Positions 33,707-44,697 of a stretch of DNA of 64,000 nt are shown one piece after another. Below the pieces are notes generated by a model that did not search any database, had not been told where the DNA came from, and saw only the letters and a program-made list of their open reading frames with translations. Where the stretch lies: NCBI RefSeq assembly GCF_017939625.1, contig NZ_JAGKTC010000003.1:434001-498000 (forward strand), in the 5' to 3' direction. Numbering within the stretch: position 1 is the first letter of the stretch; the number at the start of each line of letters is the position of its first letter. The translations under genes were made by a program, and so were the position numbers. Source of the DNA: Pseudoxanthomonas helianthi. Its GTDB lineage: Bacteria; Pseudomonadota; Gammaproteobacteria; Xanthomonadales; Xanthomonadaceae.

Positions 33707-35875
33707 ATGAAGCCCACCTTCGCCGGCGCGCTTGCGCTCGCAATCGCCACAGCGCTGTCCGCCCCGGCCGTGGCCCAGAACGCCAAGGAACCGCAGATGT
33801 CCTCCCCCGCCTACAACGGTCCGTTCGCCGCGCCAAGCCCGCTGGACCTGAACTATCCGCAGTTCGACAAGATCAAGGACAGCGATTTCGCCCCCGCCTT
33901 CGACGCCGGCATGGCGCAGGAGCTGCGCGAAATCGACGCCATCGCCGACAACCCGGAAAAACCCACCTTCCAGAACACCATCGTGGCGATGGAAAAGAGC
34001 GGCCAGCTGCTCGGCCGCGCGCGCAGCGTGTTCGGCAACCTGGTCGGCACCGACAAGACCGAAGCCCGCGACAAGCTGCAGACCGAATACGCGCCGAAGT
34101 TCTCCGCGCACAACGACGCCATCGCCCTGAACCCGAAGCTGTTCGCCCGGATCAAGGCGTTGTACGACCAGCGCGACTCGCTGGGCCTGGACGCCATCGA
34201 CCGCCGCCTGCTGGAAAAGCGCTACGAGGACTTCGTCCGCGCCGGCGCCGCGCTGAGCGAGGCGCAGAAGGCGCGCATCCGCGAGATCAACACCGAGATG
34301 TCGAAGCTGGGCACGCAGTTCAACAAGAACGTGCTGGCCGAGGTCAACGATTCGGCCATCGTCGTGGATAGCCGCGACGAACTGAAGGGCATGAGCGACG
34401 AACAGATCGCCGCGGCCGCCGAAGCCGCCAAGGCGCGCAAGCTGGAAGGCAAGTACGTGATCGCCCTGCTCAACACCACCGGCCAGCCTGCCGAAGCGCA
34501 GCTGGAGAACCGCGCCCTGCGCGAGCGCCTGTACCGGGCCTCGGTCGCGCGCGGCAGCCGCGGCAACCAGTGGGACAACACCGCGATCGTCTCGCAGGTG
34601 CTGAAGCTGCGCGCCGAACGGGCGAAGCTGATGGGCTACGACACCTCGGCCAACTTCGTGCTGGCCGACGAAACGGCCGCCAACCAGGACAACGTCAACA
34701 GGATGCTGCGCCAACTGGCGCCGGCCGCGGTAGCCAACGCCAAGCGCGAAGCCGGCGACCTGCAGGCGATGATCGACGCCGAGCAGAAGGCCAAGGGCCA
34801 GCCGTCCTTCCAGCTGGCGCCGTGGGACTGGTCCTACTACAGCGAGAAGGTGCGCCAGGCCAAGTACAGCTTCGACGAGTCCCAGCTAAAGCCCTACTTC
34901 GAAATGAAGAACGTGCTGGAGAACGGCGTGTTCTTCGCCGCGAACAAGCTGTATGGGATCAGCTTCAAGGCCCGGCCCGACCTGCCGAAGTACCATCCGG
35001 ACACCTGGGTCTACGACGTGTTCGACAAGGACGGCCAGCGCCTGGCGATCTTCATCTTCGACCCATACGCGCGCGACTCCAAGCGCGGCGGCGCGTGGAT
35101 GAACACCTACGTCAGCCAGTCCGCGCTGCTCGGCGAGAAGCCGGTGGTGGCCAACCACCTCAACATTCCCAAGCCGTCCGAAGGCAAGCCGACGCTGATG
35201 ACCTGGGACGAGGTCACCACCGCGTTCCACGAGTTCGGCCATGCCCTGCACGGCTTCTTCCAGGACGTGCGCTACCCGTATTTCTCGATGAACGTGCCGC
35301 GCGACTTCGTCGAATACCCGTCGCAGGTCAACGAGATGTGGGCCGACTGGCCGGAAGTGCTGGCCAACTATGCCAAGCATTACCAGACCGGCGCGCCGAT
35401 GCCGAAGGAACTGCTGGACAAGGTTGTCGCGGCGTCGAAGTTCAACCAGGGCTTCGCCACCACCGAATACCTGGGCGCGGCGATGCTGGACCAGCGCTGG
35501 CACCAATTGCCGCTGGACAAGATCCCCGACGCGTCGGGCGTGATGGCCTTCGAGGCCGAGGCACTGAAGGCCGACGGCATCGACTACGCGCCGGTGCCGC
35601 CGCGTTACCGGACGCCCTACTTCAGCCACATCATGGGCGGCTATGCGGCGGGTTACTACGCCTACATCTGGTCCGAAGTGCTGGGTGCGAATACCGAGCA
35701 GTACATCCGCCAGCACGGCGGCCTGTCGCGCGACAACGGCGACCGCATGCGCAAGTTCGTGCTGGCGCCGGGCGGCGAGATCGAAGCCGGCAAGCTGTTC
35801 CCGAACTTCTCCGGCTACGAAGCGAAGATCGAACCGTTGCTGGAAAAGCGCGGGCTGACCACCGCGAACCCGTAG
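33707..35875 (+). CDS. dcp: M3 family peptidyl-dipeptidase (Dcp), exported
   Basis: The 722-residue zinc peptidase has a signal peptide (LALAIATALSAPAVAQ). The catalytic helix contains HEFGHALHG, with the third ligand region NEMWADWPEVL about 30 residues on. The C-terminal GGYAAGYYAYIWSEVL is also diagnostic of M3. Dcp removes dipeptides from the C-terminus of peptides, here probably in the periplasm. Length fits the family. A strong terminator follows at 35896. Confidence 0.95.
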   Translation: MKPTFAGALALAIATALSAPAVAQNAKEPQMSSPAYNGPFAAPSPLDLNYPQFDKIKDSDFAPAFDAGMAQELREIDAIADNPEKPTFQNTIVAMEKSGQLLGRARSVFGNLVGTDKTEARDKLQTEYAPKFSAHNDAIALNPKLFARIKALYDQRDSLGLDAIDRRLLEKRYEDFVRAGAALSEAQKARIREINTEMSKLGTQFNKNVLAEVNDSAIVVDSRDELKGMSDEQIAAAAEAAKARKLEGKYVIALLNTTGQPAEAQLENRALRERLYRASVARGSRGNQWDNTAIVSQVLKLRAERAKLMGYDTSANFVLADETAANQDNVNRMLRQLAPAAVANAKREAGDLQAMIDAEQKAKGQPSFQLAPWDWSYYSEKVRQAKYSFDESQLKPYFEMKNVLENGVFFAANKLYGISFKARPDLPKYHPDTWVYDVFDKDGQRLAIFIFDPYARDSKRGGAWMNTYVSQSALLGEKPVVANHLNIPKPSEGKPTLMTWDEVTTAFHEFGHALHGFFQDVRYPYFSMNVPRDFVEYPSQVNEMWADWPEVLANYAKHYQTGAPMPKELLDKVVAASKFNQGFATTEYLGAAMLDQRWHQLPLDKIPDASGVMAFEAEALKADGIDYAPVPPRYRTPYFSHIMGGYAAGYYAYIWSEVLGANTEQYIRQHGGLSRDNGDRMRKFVLAPGGEIEAGKLFPNFSGYEAKIEPLLEKRGLTTANP

Positions 35876-35895
35876 CCGCCGCCACGATGCGAGAG

Positions 35896-35928
35896 AACGC
35901 CGCCTTCGGGCGGCGTTTTTCGTTTTTT
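35896..35928 (+). terminator. Rho-independent terminator of dcp
   Basis: ACGCCGCC and GGCGGCGT pair around TTCG, followed by TTTTTCGTTTTTT. The stem is directly after the dcp stop. Confidence 0.92.
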
Positions 35929-36004
35929 CCCGGCGTCGACAGGCGACTGGCGGGCCACCGGACGATGCGCTAGCCTCCGCCGAACGCCCCGCCGGACATG
36001 CCGC

Positions 36005-36610
36005 ATGCCTGTTTCGACGCACGCGCTCGACCCTGCCTCGATGGAAACCGTCTACCTGCACGTGCGCGTGCTGCTCGGCATGGTAGTCGGCCTCAGCCTG
36101 ACCCACCTGCTGCGCCACTTCGCCCGCATCGTCGAACGTCCGCGTCACCGACGGCTGTACTGGGTCCACCTGCTGTGGGCGGTCTTCATGTTCTCCTACC
36201 TGCTGCTGTTCTGGTGGTGGGAGTTCCGCCTGTCGGGCGTGGTGCGCTGGAGTTTCAACCTGTACCTCTTCATCACCCTGTACGCGTTGTTGCTGTACCT
36301 GCTGTGCGCGCTGGTGTTCCCGGAAAGCCTGGAAGAAGGCCGCGGCTACAGGGATTATTTCAACGACCGCCGCCATTGGTTCTTCGGCCTGCTGGCCCTG
36401 GCCTTCGCCGTCGACTTCATCGATACCTGGATCAAGGGACCGGCGTATTTCCACAGCTTCGGTGGCGAATACATCTTCCGCAACGTCGCCTACATCACCG
36501 GCTGCCTCATCGCGATCGCCACGCGCAACCGTTTCTACCACGGCGGCTTCGCCGTGGCGGCACTGCTTTACCAGGGCTCGTGGATCGGCCGCCAGTGGGA
36601 AGCCATCTGA
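36005..36610 (+). CDS. Multi-spanning membrane protein, unknown
   Basis: The 201-residue protein has about five hydrophobic segments (for example YWVHLLWAVFMFSYLLLFWW and FNLYLFITLYALLLYLLCAL). It is rich in Trp, Tyr and Phe. I do not recognise the family. ATG 36005 is the first start; ATG 36041 is an alternative. Neither has a strong ribosome site. It lies after dcp's terminator and converges with lhr, so it is likely a single-gene unit. Confidence 0.7.
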   Translation: MPVSTHALDPASMETVYLHVRVLLGMVVGLSLTHLLRHFARIVERPRHRRLYWVHLLWAVFMFSYLLLFWWWEFRLSGVVRWSFNLYLFITLYALLLYLLCALVFPESLEEGRGYRDYFNDRRHWFFGLLALAFAVDFIDTWIKGPAYFHSFGGEYIFRNVAYITGCLIAIATRNRFYHGGFAVAALLYQGSWIGRQWEAI

Positions 36611-36689
36611 TCGACTGGCGGAACGACGGATCGAGCCTTCGCCGGAAAAACCACGGCACGGCGCCGAACTGATCGCCCGCAATCTCCCT

Positions 36690-39600
36690 TCAGGAATGCA
36701 ATCCGAGCGGATCGGCCATCGGCCGGGAGCCGTAGCCCTGCGCGGAACCCGCGGGCGCGGACGGTGCGCGGAGCAGCGCCATCTGCGCCGCCGGTTCGTT
36801 GGCCAGCGCCAGGCCCGGCAGCGGCGTGAATTCGCCTGCGACGAGCGTGGCCACGGGCACACCGTCGCGCCACAACAGGCGCGCGCCCGGCTGGCGCGGC
36901 ACTTTGTCGCCGGCGACGATGCCGCCGATCAGGTTCAAGGGATCGGCGGCCGAGACCGCGATCATCGCGCCATCGCGCGCGCGCTTGCGCACGCCACGCA
37001 ATGCCGCCACCGCCTCCGGCAGGGCGAACTGCTGGCCGACCACGCCGGCGATGAAGCGGCCGCCGCGGATCTCGCCGCGCGCTTCCAGCCGCTGGTATTC
37101 GCGCAGCAATTCGCGCCACGGCGGCAGCCATTGCGCCTCGCGTTCCAGCAAGCGCCAGCAGACCACGCCATAGCGGCGCAGCAGCACGCGGGCGATGTGT
37201 TCGATCGACGCCGGCTCGATGGATGCCGGGTCGCCGGCGAGATCGGCCGCCCTGCGGGTCAGGCTCCAGCGCCCCGCATCGGCGATGCCCATCAGCGACG
37301 CGCGGCGCCCACGCCGGCCGAAACTCGCCGGCTTCTTCGCGGCAGGCAGCAACAAGGCGCGCAGGCCGGAGAAGCTGTCGCAGCTGGCGCGGCCACGCGC
37401 CACCAGTTCCGCGAGCGCATCCTCCAGTTCGGTTTCAAGCAAATGCGCGGCATCGGCCAGCTCGTCGAAGAACAGCGCGCCGTGTTCGCGCAGGCTGTCG
37501 GCGACCTTCCGTGCACGCGAAGACAGCGGCGATTCGTCGGACGGTTGCTGGGTCGCGGCCAGCCGCGTCCACAGCGGCAACTCGCGACGCGGCAGCAGCA
37601 CGATGGGCGCGGCGCGCACCAGCGATTCGCCGCCCGCGCGCAACCGCGTCCAGGCGACGCGTCCCGCGGAGCACAGGTCGTCCAGCCAGGCGATGGAATA
37701 GTCCTTGACCCGCGTTGGCAACAATTCGGATTCCCAGGCGCCGGCCGCGGCTTCGAAACCTTCCAGTTGCGCCAGCACGCCGGCCAGCGCTTCCGGCCCC
37801 TGTACGCGGGTGGCCGGCGAAACGCGCTGCCAGTCGCAGAGGAAACGCACGTAATCGCGCACCTCGACCGGTTCGATCTCGCGGCGCAAACGGCCCAGCG
37901 TGTTGCGGTGGATACGGGCCAGCAGGTGGCGTTCGCACCATTCGTCGCTGCTCGCGCCCGGCGTGAAGCGCCCGCGCATCGCGTAGCCTTCCTGTTCCAG
38001 CGCCAGCAAGGCGAAATCGACGTCGCGGCGCTCCACGGCCAAGGCATCGGCGATGGCGGCAGCCGTGGTCACGGCCATTCCTCCCAGACGGGCGCGGACG
38101 AGCTCGCGCATCGCGTCCTCATGCATCCAGTCGCGCGCGTAATCGGCCGGAACTTCGAGGCAGGGTTCGCATGCGGCTTGCGGATGCAGCGCCAGCAGTT
38201 GCGGCAGACGTTCGGCCGTAACCCACAGCCCCTCCCCCATCGGGAGACCGGTTGGGGTGAGGGCATGCGGCATCAACCGAGTTGCGCGCCGCGCTTTCGC
38301 CAGTCGCTCCAGCCATCCGTTCCAGCCCGAAGCTTCCGCTTCGCCGGCGGTCGCCGTCCCGAGCTGCATCAATGCCTCATGCATCTCGTCCTGATCGCGC
38401 GGCTGTGGCCAGGCATCCTCGCGCGCGCCTTCGATCGCGCCGAGGTCGAGCCGGCCCAGGTCTTCCGCCTGCGTCGCGCCCAAGCCGCGGGTCTGCACCG
38501 CGCGGGTGCGGCGTTCCTCTAACGGCGCATCGTCGAGGAAGGCGTAGGGCCGCGCGCTCAACACTTCCGCGGCGAAGGGCGATGGCCCGGTCAGGTCGCG
38601 GGCGACGACCTGCACCTCGCCGGCTTCCAGCGCGCGCAGCAAGGCGAGCCAACCGTCCACGTCCATCGCTTCGCGCAGGCAATCGTGCAAGGTCTGCGCG
38701 ACCAAGGGGTGGTCCGGCACCTCGCGCTCGCCGACGATGTTCTCCAGGCACGCCACTTGGTCCGGGAAGACCGTCGCCATCAGGTCTTCGGACTTCATCC
38801 GCTGCAGCTGCGGCGCGACCCGGGTGCCGCCGACGAAGCGCGGCAGCGCCAGCGCCGTAGTCGCGTTCCAGCGGAAGCGCGCCGGGAACAGCGGCGCGTC
38901 CAGCAGCGCCTGCACCAGCACCTGCTCGGCGCTGGACGAATGCAGGTAGGACATCACCTCGATCAGCGGGAACGAATGGCTGGTCGACAGCGAAAGCACG
39001 ATGGCGTCCTCGGTCGCCGCCGCCTGCAGTTCGAAATTGAACTTGCGGCAGAAGCGCTTGCGCAGCGCCAGCCCCCAGGCCTTGTTGATGCGGCTGCCGT
39101 AGGGCGAATGGATGATCAGCTGGGTGCCGCCGGATTCGTCGAAGAAACGCTCCAGCGCGATCCGCGATTGCGAAGGCAGCAGGCCGAAACCGGCGAACTG
39201 CGCGGCCGCGTAGCCCGCGATCTGCGCGGCGGCGGATTCGCCCAACCGCAGTTCCGACAGCAGCCACGCTTTCAGCTCCGCCTCGCCGCCCCGCTCCAGC
39301 TGGTCCTGCATCGCCTCGCGCAGGCGCGACACGCTGGCCGACAGTTCGATGCTGCGGCCCGGCGCCTCGCCCAGCCAGAACGGGATGCTCGGCGGCGCGC
39401 CTTCGGCATCCTCGACGCGCACGCGGCCGGCCTCGACACGGAGGATGCGATAACTCGTGTTGCCGAGCTGGAAGATGTCGCCGGCGATGCTCTCGATGGC
39501 GAAGTCCTCGTTGATCGTGCCGATCATCGTGGCATGCGGTTCCAGCACCACCTGGTAATCGGCGGTGTCGGGAATGGTCCCACCCGATAGGGTGGCGGTC

Positions 39601-41075
39601 ATGCGCGCGCCCTTGCGCCCGCGCAGCTTGCGGTGCACGGCGTCGCGATGGAGGTAGGCCGCGCGCTGGCCATAGCGGGTGCTGAATCCGTCGGCCAGCA
39701 TCCGCACCACCTCGTCGAAACCCTTACGATCGAGCTGTGCGTACGGCCACGCGCGACGCACGACCTCGAACAGTTCGTCCTCGTCCCATTCGCGGCAGGC
39801 CACTTCGGCGACGATCTGCTGCGCCAGCACGTCCAGCGGCGCCGGCGGCATGATCAGCGCGTCGAGTTCGCCGCGACGCACGGCATCCAGCAGCGCCGCG
39901 CTTTCCAGCAATTCGTCGCGCGAGCTCGGGAACAATCGACCCTTGGGAACGCCGCCGACATGGTGGCCGGAACGGCCCACGCGCTGCAGGAACGCAGCGA
40001 TGCTGCGCGGCGAACCGATCTGGCACACCAGGTCCACGTCGCCGATATCGATGCCCAGCTCCAGCGAGGCGGTGGCGACCAGCACCTTCAGCTCGCCTCG
40101 CTTGAGTTTCTGCTCCGCGTCCAGGCGCAATTCCTTGGCCAGAGAGCCGTGGTGCGCGGCGACGTGTTCCTTGCCCAGCAATTCGCCGAGGTGGCGCGCC
40201 GCGCGTTCGGCCATGCGCCGGGTATTGACGAAGACGAGCGTGGTTGCGTGCTGTTCGACCAGCTGCGCGATGCGTTCGTAGACCAGGTCCCACTGCGCGT
40301 TCGACATCACCGCTTCCAGCGGCACCGGCGGCAGTTCCAGCGCGAGGTCGCGCTTGCGCGCGTGGCCGATATCGACGATGGCCGGATCGGCTGCACCCGC
40401 GCCGACCAGGAACTTCCCTACCGTTTCGATCGGCTTCTGGGTGGCCGACAAGCCGACCCGGGTCGCGCGCCGGCCGGTCAGCGCGTCGAGCCGTTCCAGC
40501 GACAGCGCGAGGTGGCTGCCGCGCTTGCTCTGCACCAGCGCATGGATTTCGTCGACGATCACCGTGCGCACGGCCGACAGCATCGCCCGGCCGGATTCGG
40601 AACCCAGCAGCACGTACAACGATTCCGGCGTGGTGACCAGGATGTGCGGCGGACGCCTGCGCAGGGCCGCGCGTTCGGACTGCGGGGTGTCGCCGGTGCG
40701 TACCGCGGTGCGGATGTCCACGTCGGGCAGGCCCTGCGCGGCGAGTTCGTCGCGGATGCCTTGCAGCGGCGCTTCCAGGTTGACGTGGATGTCGTTGGAC
40801 AGCGCCTTCAGCGGCGAGACGTACAGCACCAGGGTCGCGTCGGGCAGGCCGTAGGACAGGCCCTCGCGCACCAGTCCGTCGATGGCGGTGAAGAACGCGG
40901 TGAGCGTCTTGCCCGAACCGGTCGGCGCCGCGACCAGGGTGTCGCGGCCGCTGGCGATGGCCGGCCACGCGGCGACCTGCGCCTCGGTCGGCGCGGGGAA
41001 GCTGCGCGCGAACCAGGTGGCGACGGCGGGATGGAAGGCAACGAGCGCCGGATGCTGGGGATGTCGCGAGGACAT
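36690..41075 (-). CDS. lhr: Large ATP-dependent helicase Lhr
   Basis: The 1461-residue protein belongs to superfamily 2. Seen: Q-motif region FPAPTEAQ (25-33), Walker A PTGSGKT (51-57), the DEIH box (175-178), SATQKPIE (near 206) and motif [11 protein letters not shown] (near 380). The Lhr-core winged-helix and beta-barrel parts reach to about residue 870. The long C-terminal extension is present, as in full-length Lhr (about 1500 residues). It translocates on single-stranded DNA and is tied to DNA repair. ATG 41075 fits the family start better than the far upstream ATG. Confidence 0.95.
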   Translation of the reverse strand: MSSRHPQHPALVAFHPAVATWFARSFPAPTEAQVAAWPAIASGRDTLVAAPTGSGKTLTAFFTAIDGLVREGLSYGLPDATLVLYVSPLKALSNDIHVNLEAPLQGIRDELAAQGLPDVDIRTAVRTGDTPQSERAALRRRPPHILVTTPESLYVLLGSESGRAMLSAVRTVIVDEIHALVQSKRGSHLALSLERLDALTGRRATRVGLSATQKPIETVGKFLVGAGAADPAIVDIGHARKRDLALELPPVPLEAVMSNAQWDLVYERIAQLVEQHATTLVFVNTRRMAERAARHLGELLGKEHVAAHHGSLAKELRLDAEQKLKRGELKVLVATASLELGIDIGDVDLVCQIGSPRSIAAFLQRVGRSGHHVGGVPKGRLFPSSRDELLESAALLDAVRRGELDALIMPPAPLDVLAQQIVAEVACREWDEDELFEVVRRAWPYAQLDRKGFDEVVRMLADGFSTRYGQRAAYLHRDAVHRKLRGRKGARMTATLSGGTIPDTADYQVVLEPHATMIGTINEDFAIESIAGDIFQLGNTSYRILRVEAGRVRVEDAEGAPPSIPFWLGEAPGRSIELSASVSRLREAMQDQLERGGEAELKAWLLSELRLGESAAAQIAGYAAAQFAGFGLLPSQSRIALERFFDESGGTQLIIHSPYGSRINKAWGLALRKRFCRKFNFELQAAATEDAIVLSLSTSHSFPLIEVMSYLHSSSAEQVLVQALLDAPLFPARFRWNATTALALPRFVGGTRVAPQLQRMKSEDLMATVFPDQVACLENIVGEREVPDHPLVAQTLHDCLREAMDVDGWLALLRALEAGEVQVVARDLTGPSPFAAEVLSARPYAFLDDAPLEERRTRAVQTRGLGATQAEDLGRLDLGAIEGAREDAWPQPRDQDEMHEALMQLGTATAGEAEASGWNGWLERLAKARRATRLMPHALTPTGLPMGEGLWVTAERLPQLLALHPQAACEPCLEVPADYARDWMHEDAMRELVRARLGGMAVTTAAAIADALAVERRDVDFALLALEQEGYAMRGRFTPGASSDEWCERHLLARIHRNTLGRLRREIEPVEVRDYVRFLCDWQRVSPATRVQGPEALAGVLAQLEGFEAAAGAWESELLPTRVKDYSIAWLDDLCSAGRVAWTRLRAGGESLVRAAPIVLLPRRELPLWTRLAATQQPSDESPLSSRARKVADSLREHGALFFDELADAAHLLETELEDALAELVARGRASCDSFSGLRALLLPAAKKPASFGRRGRRASLMGIADAGRWSLTRRAADLAGDPASIEPASIEHIARVLLRRYGVVCWRLLEREAQWLPPWRELLREYQRLEARGEIRGGRFIAGVVGQQFALPEAVAALRGVRKRARDGAMIAVSAADPLNLIGGIVAGDKVPRQPGARLLWRDGVPVATLVAGEFTPLPGLALANEPAAQMALLRAPSAPAGSAQGYGSRPMADPLGLHS

Positions 41076-41270
41076 GCGCCGATTATCCGCCCGGCCGTCC
41101 CCGGCCGGATGAACGGAAGGGCTGAAATTCAGGCGGATCTGCGCGTGCACCGCTGCAGCATGGCCGCGCAGCGTCGCAGGAAGTGAGACGGCACCTTCGG
41201 GCGGGGGCAACTGGCGCCGGAACGGCGGCGACGCCCTGGGGCGCCGCCGCCGCATTGCAGGCGGAACCGG

Positions 41271-42557
41271 CTAGGGTTTGCTCAACTCGAGGAAGATGTC
41301 GCGTGCGGCCACACCCTGGTCGGGCTGGTCGATGAAGAACCCCTGCACGCCCAGGCCATACAGTTGCACGGCTTCGGCGATGACCGATTGCGCGACGCCG
41401 CCGGGCGTCTGCGCCAGGTAGCTTTCCTCGGCCCGCAGCGTGTACGGATGCACCTGCAGGCCGGCCTTCAACGCCCAGCCCAGCATCGGGTGGACCAGGC
41501 CGGTGTTGCGACTGCCCAACTCGGCCTTGCCATCGCCGTTGACGTCGAGCTTGGTCGCCAGTGGCACGCGCGGCAGCAGGCTGCCCTTCCACGGACCCAC
41601 GCCCGACGCGTAGTTGGCCTTCATCCAGTTCAGCATCGGCTCGGTGGCAAAGGCGCCATAGGGGGTGCCGGCGTTCAGGCCGCCCTGCACTTCGCCCGCC
41701 AGTCCGCCATAGACGCCGGCAAGATCGGCGCCGTGGGCGGCGTTGTAGGCCACGTCGTAAGGCTTGGCTTCGTAGAAGTCGTCGTACAACTGCACCAGCG
41801 GCAGGTCCACGCCGGCTTGCGGCATGACCTGCTTCTTCAGCTCGATCAGGTTCTCGAATTCGAAGCTCTGGATGTACACGCGCTTCGGATCGGTGAAGCC
41901 CGTGCTCACCAGCGTCTCAACCAGTTTGCGCCCCAATGAAGTCGCGATGAGGCTGCCGTCGAGGCGGCGCCCTTCCTTGGCGAAGTAGGTCGGATGCTTG
42001 GTTTCCGGGTAGATGCCGACCTTGCGGGTACCGCGGCTTTCGCGCTTGGCCAGTTCGATCACTTCGGCGAAGGTCGGCACCGTGTACAGGCCGTCGTAGC
42101 GGGTATTGCCCGGGCGGATGGCCGGGATGCGCTCCTTCGCCCGCAGGGTCTTGATTTCGGCCAGGGTGAAGTCCTCGGTGAACCAGCCGGTCATGCGCAC
42201 GCCATCGACCACCTTGGTGGTCTTGCGGTTGGCGAACTCCGGATGCGCGGCGACGTCGGTGGTGCCGGAAATCTCGTTCTCGTGGCGCGCGATCAGCACG
42301 CCGTCCTTGGTTGCGACCAGGTCGGGCTCGATGAAATCGGCGCCTTGCCGGATCGCCAGTCGGTACGATTCCAGCGTATGTTCGGGACGGTAGCCGCTGG
42401 CGCCGCGATGGCCGATCACGATCAGGCCGCGATGGTCCGCGTCGGCATTGCGGGAATGGAAGTCCACCTGCGCATTCTGGGCGAAGGCGGCGCCTGCGGA
42501 AACGAGCAGCAAGCCGGCGGCCAAAGCCGGAAGGAATCTGTTTGAACGCTTGTCCAT
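41271..42557 (-). CDS. glpQ: Glycerophosphodiester phosphodiesterase, exported (GlpQ-like)
   Basis: The 428-residue precursor has a signal peptide (LPALAAGLLLVSAGAAFA). The GDPD signature reads GHRGASGYRPEHTLES with the catalytic His pair, then FIEPDLVATKDGVLIARHE giving the metal-binding Glu/Asp. It cleaves glycerophosphodiesters in the periplasm to glycerol-3-phosphate and an alcohol. A short EF-hand-like loop, DVNGDGKAE, lies near residue 345. ATG 42557 has GAGG upstream. It follows cfa after about 120 bases. Confidence 0.93.
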   Translation of the reverse strand: MDKRSNRFLPALAAGLLLVSAGAAFAQNAQVDFHSRNADADHRGLIVIGHRGASGYRPEHTLESYRLAIRQGADFIEPDLVATKDGVLIARHENEISGTTDVAAHPEFANRKTTKVVDGVRMTGWFTEDFTLAEIKTLRAKERIPAIRPGNTRYDGLYTVPTFAEVIELAKRESRGTRKVGIYPETKHPTYFAKEGRRLDGSLIATSLGRKLVETLVSTGFTDPKRVYIQSFEFENLIELKKQVMPQAGVDLPLVQLYDDFYEAKPYDVAYNAAHGADLAGVYGGLAGEVQGGLNAGTPYGAFATEPMLNWMKANYASGVGPWKGSLLPRVPLATKLDVNGDGKAELGSRNTGLVHPMLGWALKAGLQVHPYTLRAEESYLAQTPGGVAQSVIAEAVQLYGLGVQGFFIDQPDQGVAARDIFLELSKP

Positions 42558-42676
42558 GTCGTCGAACCTCGGGTGGTCGGGGGAATGCCGACCGCGCGGA
42601 TCGGCCCGCGCATGTTCGAAGCCCGAAGTTACCCGCGTTTGACGCGCACGCTGCAACGCACGCTTTCACGCCGCCT

Positions 42677-43795
42677 TCACCGCGGCGCGACGTATCCGCC
42701 CGGCACGCCTTCCGGCGACATGACGATCTGCCACAGCTGCGAACGGCGGCTACGGAAAGTCGCCATCGATGCGGACAGGTAGAAGCGCCACATGCGGCGG
42801 AAGCGCTCGTCGTAGCGCGCGTCGAGCCGGTCCCACGCAGCCTCGATGTTGCGGTACCAGGCCTGCAGCGTGGTGTCGTAATCGGCGCCGAAGTTGTGCC
42901 AGTCCTCGATCACGAACAGGCCTTCGCTGGCCCGCGCGATCTGCTGCGCCGACGGCAGCATTGAGTTGGGGAAGATGTATTTCGCGATCCAGGGGTCGGT
43001 GTGGGTCGCCGAGACGTTGGTGCCGATGGTATGCAACAGGCTCAACCCGTCGTGGGGCAATAGCCGGCGCACGGTCTGGAAATAGTCTTCGTAGTTCTTC
43101 ACCCCGACATGCTCGAACATGCCGATGGAATACACCGCATCGAAGCGACCGTCGATGTCGCGGTAGTCCTGCAGGCGGATCTCGACCGGCAGGCCCGCGC
43201 ACAGCTCGCGCGCATATTCGGCCTGTTCCTTCGAGATGGTCACGCCGACGCCGCTGACGCCGTAGCGCTCGGCAGCGAATTTCAGCGCCTCGCCCCAGCC
43301 GCAGCCGATGTCCAGCACGCGCATGCCGGGTTGCAGGCGCAGCTTGCGGCAGACCAGGTCGAGCTTGGCTTCCTGCGCGTCATCGAGATTGTCCGCATTG
43401 CGCCAGTAGCCGCAGCTGTAGACCAGCCGCCTGCCCAGCATCGCCGCGTACAGGTCGTTGCCGAGGTCGTAATGGCGCTCGCCAACTTCGCGGCTGCGCC
43501 GGCGCGTCTGCGGATTGAACAGGCGCGCGAACAATGCGTCGCGGATTTCGCCGAAACCGTGCACGCGCTGGTCCAGTCGCGCCTGCAGCAGCTTGTACAG
43601 GAAACCGTCCACGGAAACCGCGTCCCACCAGCCGTCCATGTAGCTTTCGCCCAGACCCAGCGAACCCTCGCCCAGCAGGCGGGAGAACAGTTGCGGGTCG
43701 TGCACCTGCAAGTCCCACGGGCGTTCGCCGTCGACGCGTACGTCGGCTTCGCCCAGAAGCGCCTCGAGCCTGTGGCGGAAGCGGTCCGGAGCCAT
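42677..43795 (-). CDS. cfa: Cyclopropane-fatty-acyl-phospholipid synthase
   Basis: The 372-residue enzyme has an N-terminal lipid-binding domain (residues 1-90, with GLGESYMDGWWD). The SAM-dependent methyltransferase domain follows (VLDIGCGWGEALKFAA), then SIGMFEHVGVKNY and TDPWIAKYIFPN. It adds a methylene group from SAM to unsaturated membrane acyl chains, usually in stationary phase or acid stress. Start ATG 43795 is six bases after the lipoprotein stop, so the two are likely one operon. Confidence 0.95.
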   Translation of the reverse strand: MAPDRFRHRLEALLGEADVRVDGERPWDLQVHDPQLFSRLLGEGSLGLGESYMDGWWDAVSVDGFLYKLLQARLDQRVHGFGEIRDALFARLFNPQTRRRSREVGERHYDLGNDLYAAMLGRRLVYSCGYWRNADNLDDAQEAKLDLVCRKLRLQPGMRVLDIGCGWGEALKFAAERYGVSGVGVTISKEQAEYARELCAGLPVEIRLQDYRDIDGRFDAVYSIGMFEHVGVKNYEDYFQTVRRLLPHDGLSLLHTIGTNVSATHTDPWIAKYIFPNSMLPSAQQIARASEGLFVIEDWHNFGADYDTTLQAWYRNIEAAWDRLDARYDERFRRMWRFYLSASMATFRSRRSQLWQIVMSPEGVPGGYVAPR

Positions 43796-43801
43796 GCCGC
43801 G

Positions 43802-44623
43802 CTAGGGGGAGAAAAGCCCCACGTATTCCGGCGCCAGGTACGGCCGCACCACGTCGATCGGCACGTCCACCGATTGCGTGCCGTCGGCGTAAGGCCCGAC
43901 CTGGTACGGCGGGAACACGAAGCGCAACGCGGTCACCTTGCCCTGCGCGTCGGCCAGCGGCTGGAACTGGCGGAAGTTCGCCGAATCCGGCTCGGTGCCG
44001 GCGTCGATCATCTTGTCGGCGTTGGCGACGAACTGCTGGCGTTCTTCCGGCGGCATCTCGTCGGCATCGGCGCGCACCGACACGGCCGTGCGCAGTTGCT
44101 CGCGCGCGTAACCGCTGACCGCCAGCCAGCCCTTCGCATCGGGAATCAATTCGTCGGCCGTCAGCAGCTTGTTCTGCTTCGGCAACCAGACGAAGCGCGC
44201 CACCAGCGGTTCGCCGTGTGCGCCGCCGGTGTAGCGGCTGCCATCGCCGGCCACCGCGACGATGTCCGGGGTGTCCAGCACCTGTTCGAAGCTCAGCGAC
44301 AACTCGTAGGGCGCGGTCGGCTTGTCGTTGCCCAGGGCTTCCACCGCTTCCATCAGCTCGTCTTGCTCGGCCTTGACGTAGGCGGCGACGGCCTGGGCCA
44401 GGCCGGGGTACGCGTTCAATTTCGGCGGATAGCTGACCCCGACCACGTACCGATCGTTGTGCTCGATGACGTCCTTCAGCTGGGCCGGTGCCCCCGCGGG
44501 TGCCGTAGGCGCGGCGGCGTCCGGCGCGGCAGCGGGCGTGGCGGTCGGCGACTCCTGCCGGCAGGCGGCGAGCACGGCCAGCGCCAACGCCGACAAGGCC
44601 ACGAATTTGAAGGCGGATCGCAC
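43802..44623 (-). CDS. RsiV-like (DUF3298/DUF4163) lipoprotein
   Basis: The 273-residue lipoprotein has a signal ending VLAAC (Cys21) and an Ala/Pro/Thr-rich linker. A DUF4163-like region (VVGVSYPPKLNAYPGL) and a DUF3298 C-terminus (TALRFVFPPYQVGPYADG) follow. RsiV of Bacillus has this fold and binds lysozyme, but no sigma factor is next to this gene. The GTG start has AAGGAG seven bases upstream. It precedes cfa by six bases and is probably co-transcribed with it. The binding partner is unknown. Confidence 0.85.
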   Translation of the reverse strand: MRSAFKFVALSALALAVLAACRQESPTATPAAAPDAAAPTAPAGAPAQLKDVIEHNDRYVVGVSYPPKLNAYPGLAQAVAAYVKAEQDELMEAVEALGNDKPTAPYELSLSFEQVLDTPDIVAVAGDGSRYTGGAHGEPLVARFVWLPKQNKLLTADELIPDAKGWLAVSGYAREQLRTAVSVRADADEMPPEERQQFVANADKMIDAGTEPDSANFRQFQPLADAQGKVTALRFVFPPYQVGPYADGTQSVDVPIDVVRPYLAPEYVGLFSP

Positions 44624-44697
44624 AGCCGGGCTCCTTGCAGGCTTGGGGAACGACAGTTTATTTCGCGACGCAGCAGGGCGACAGCCCGCCGCGGTCG

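Noticed and set aside
43802-44623. Anti-sigma factor function for the RsiV-like lipoprotein
   Set aside because: No ECF sigma gene is adjacent and there is no cytoplasmic domain; only the outer domain resembles RsiV.
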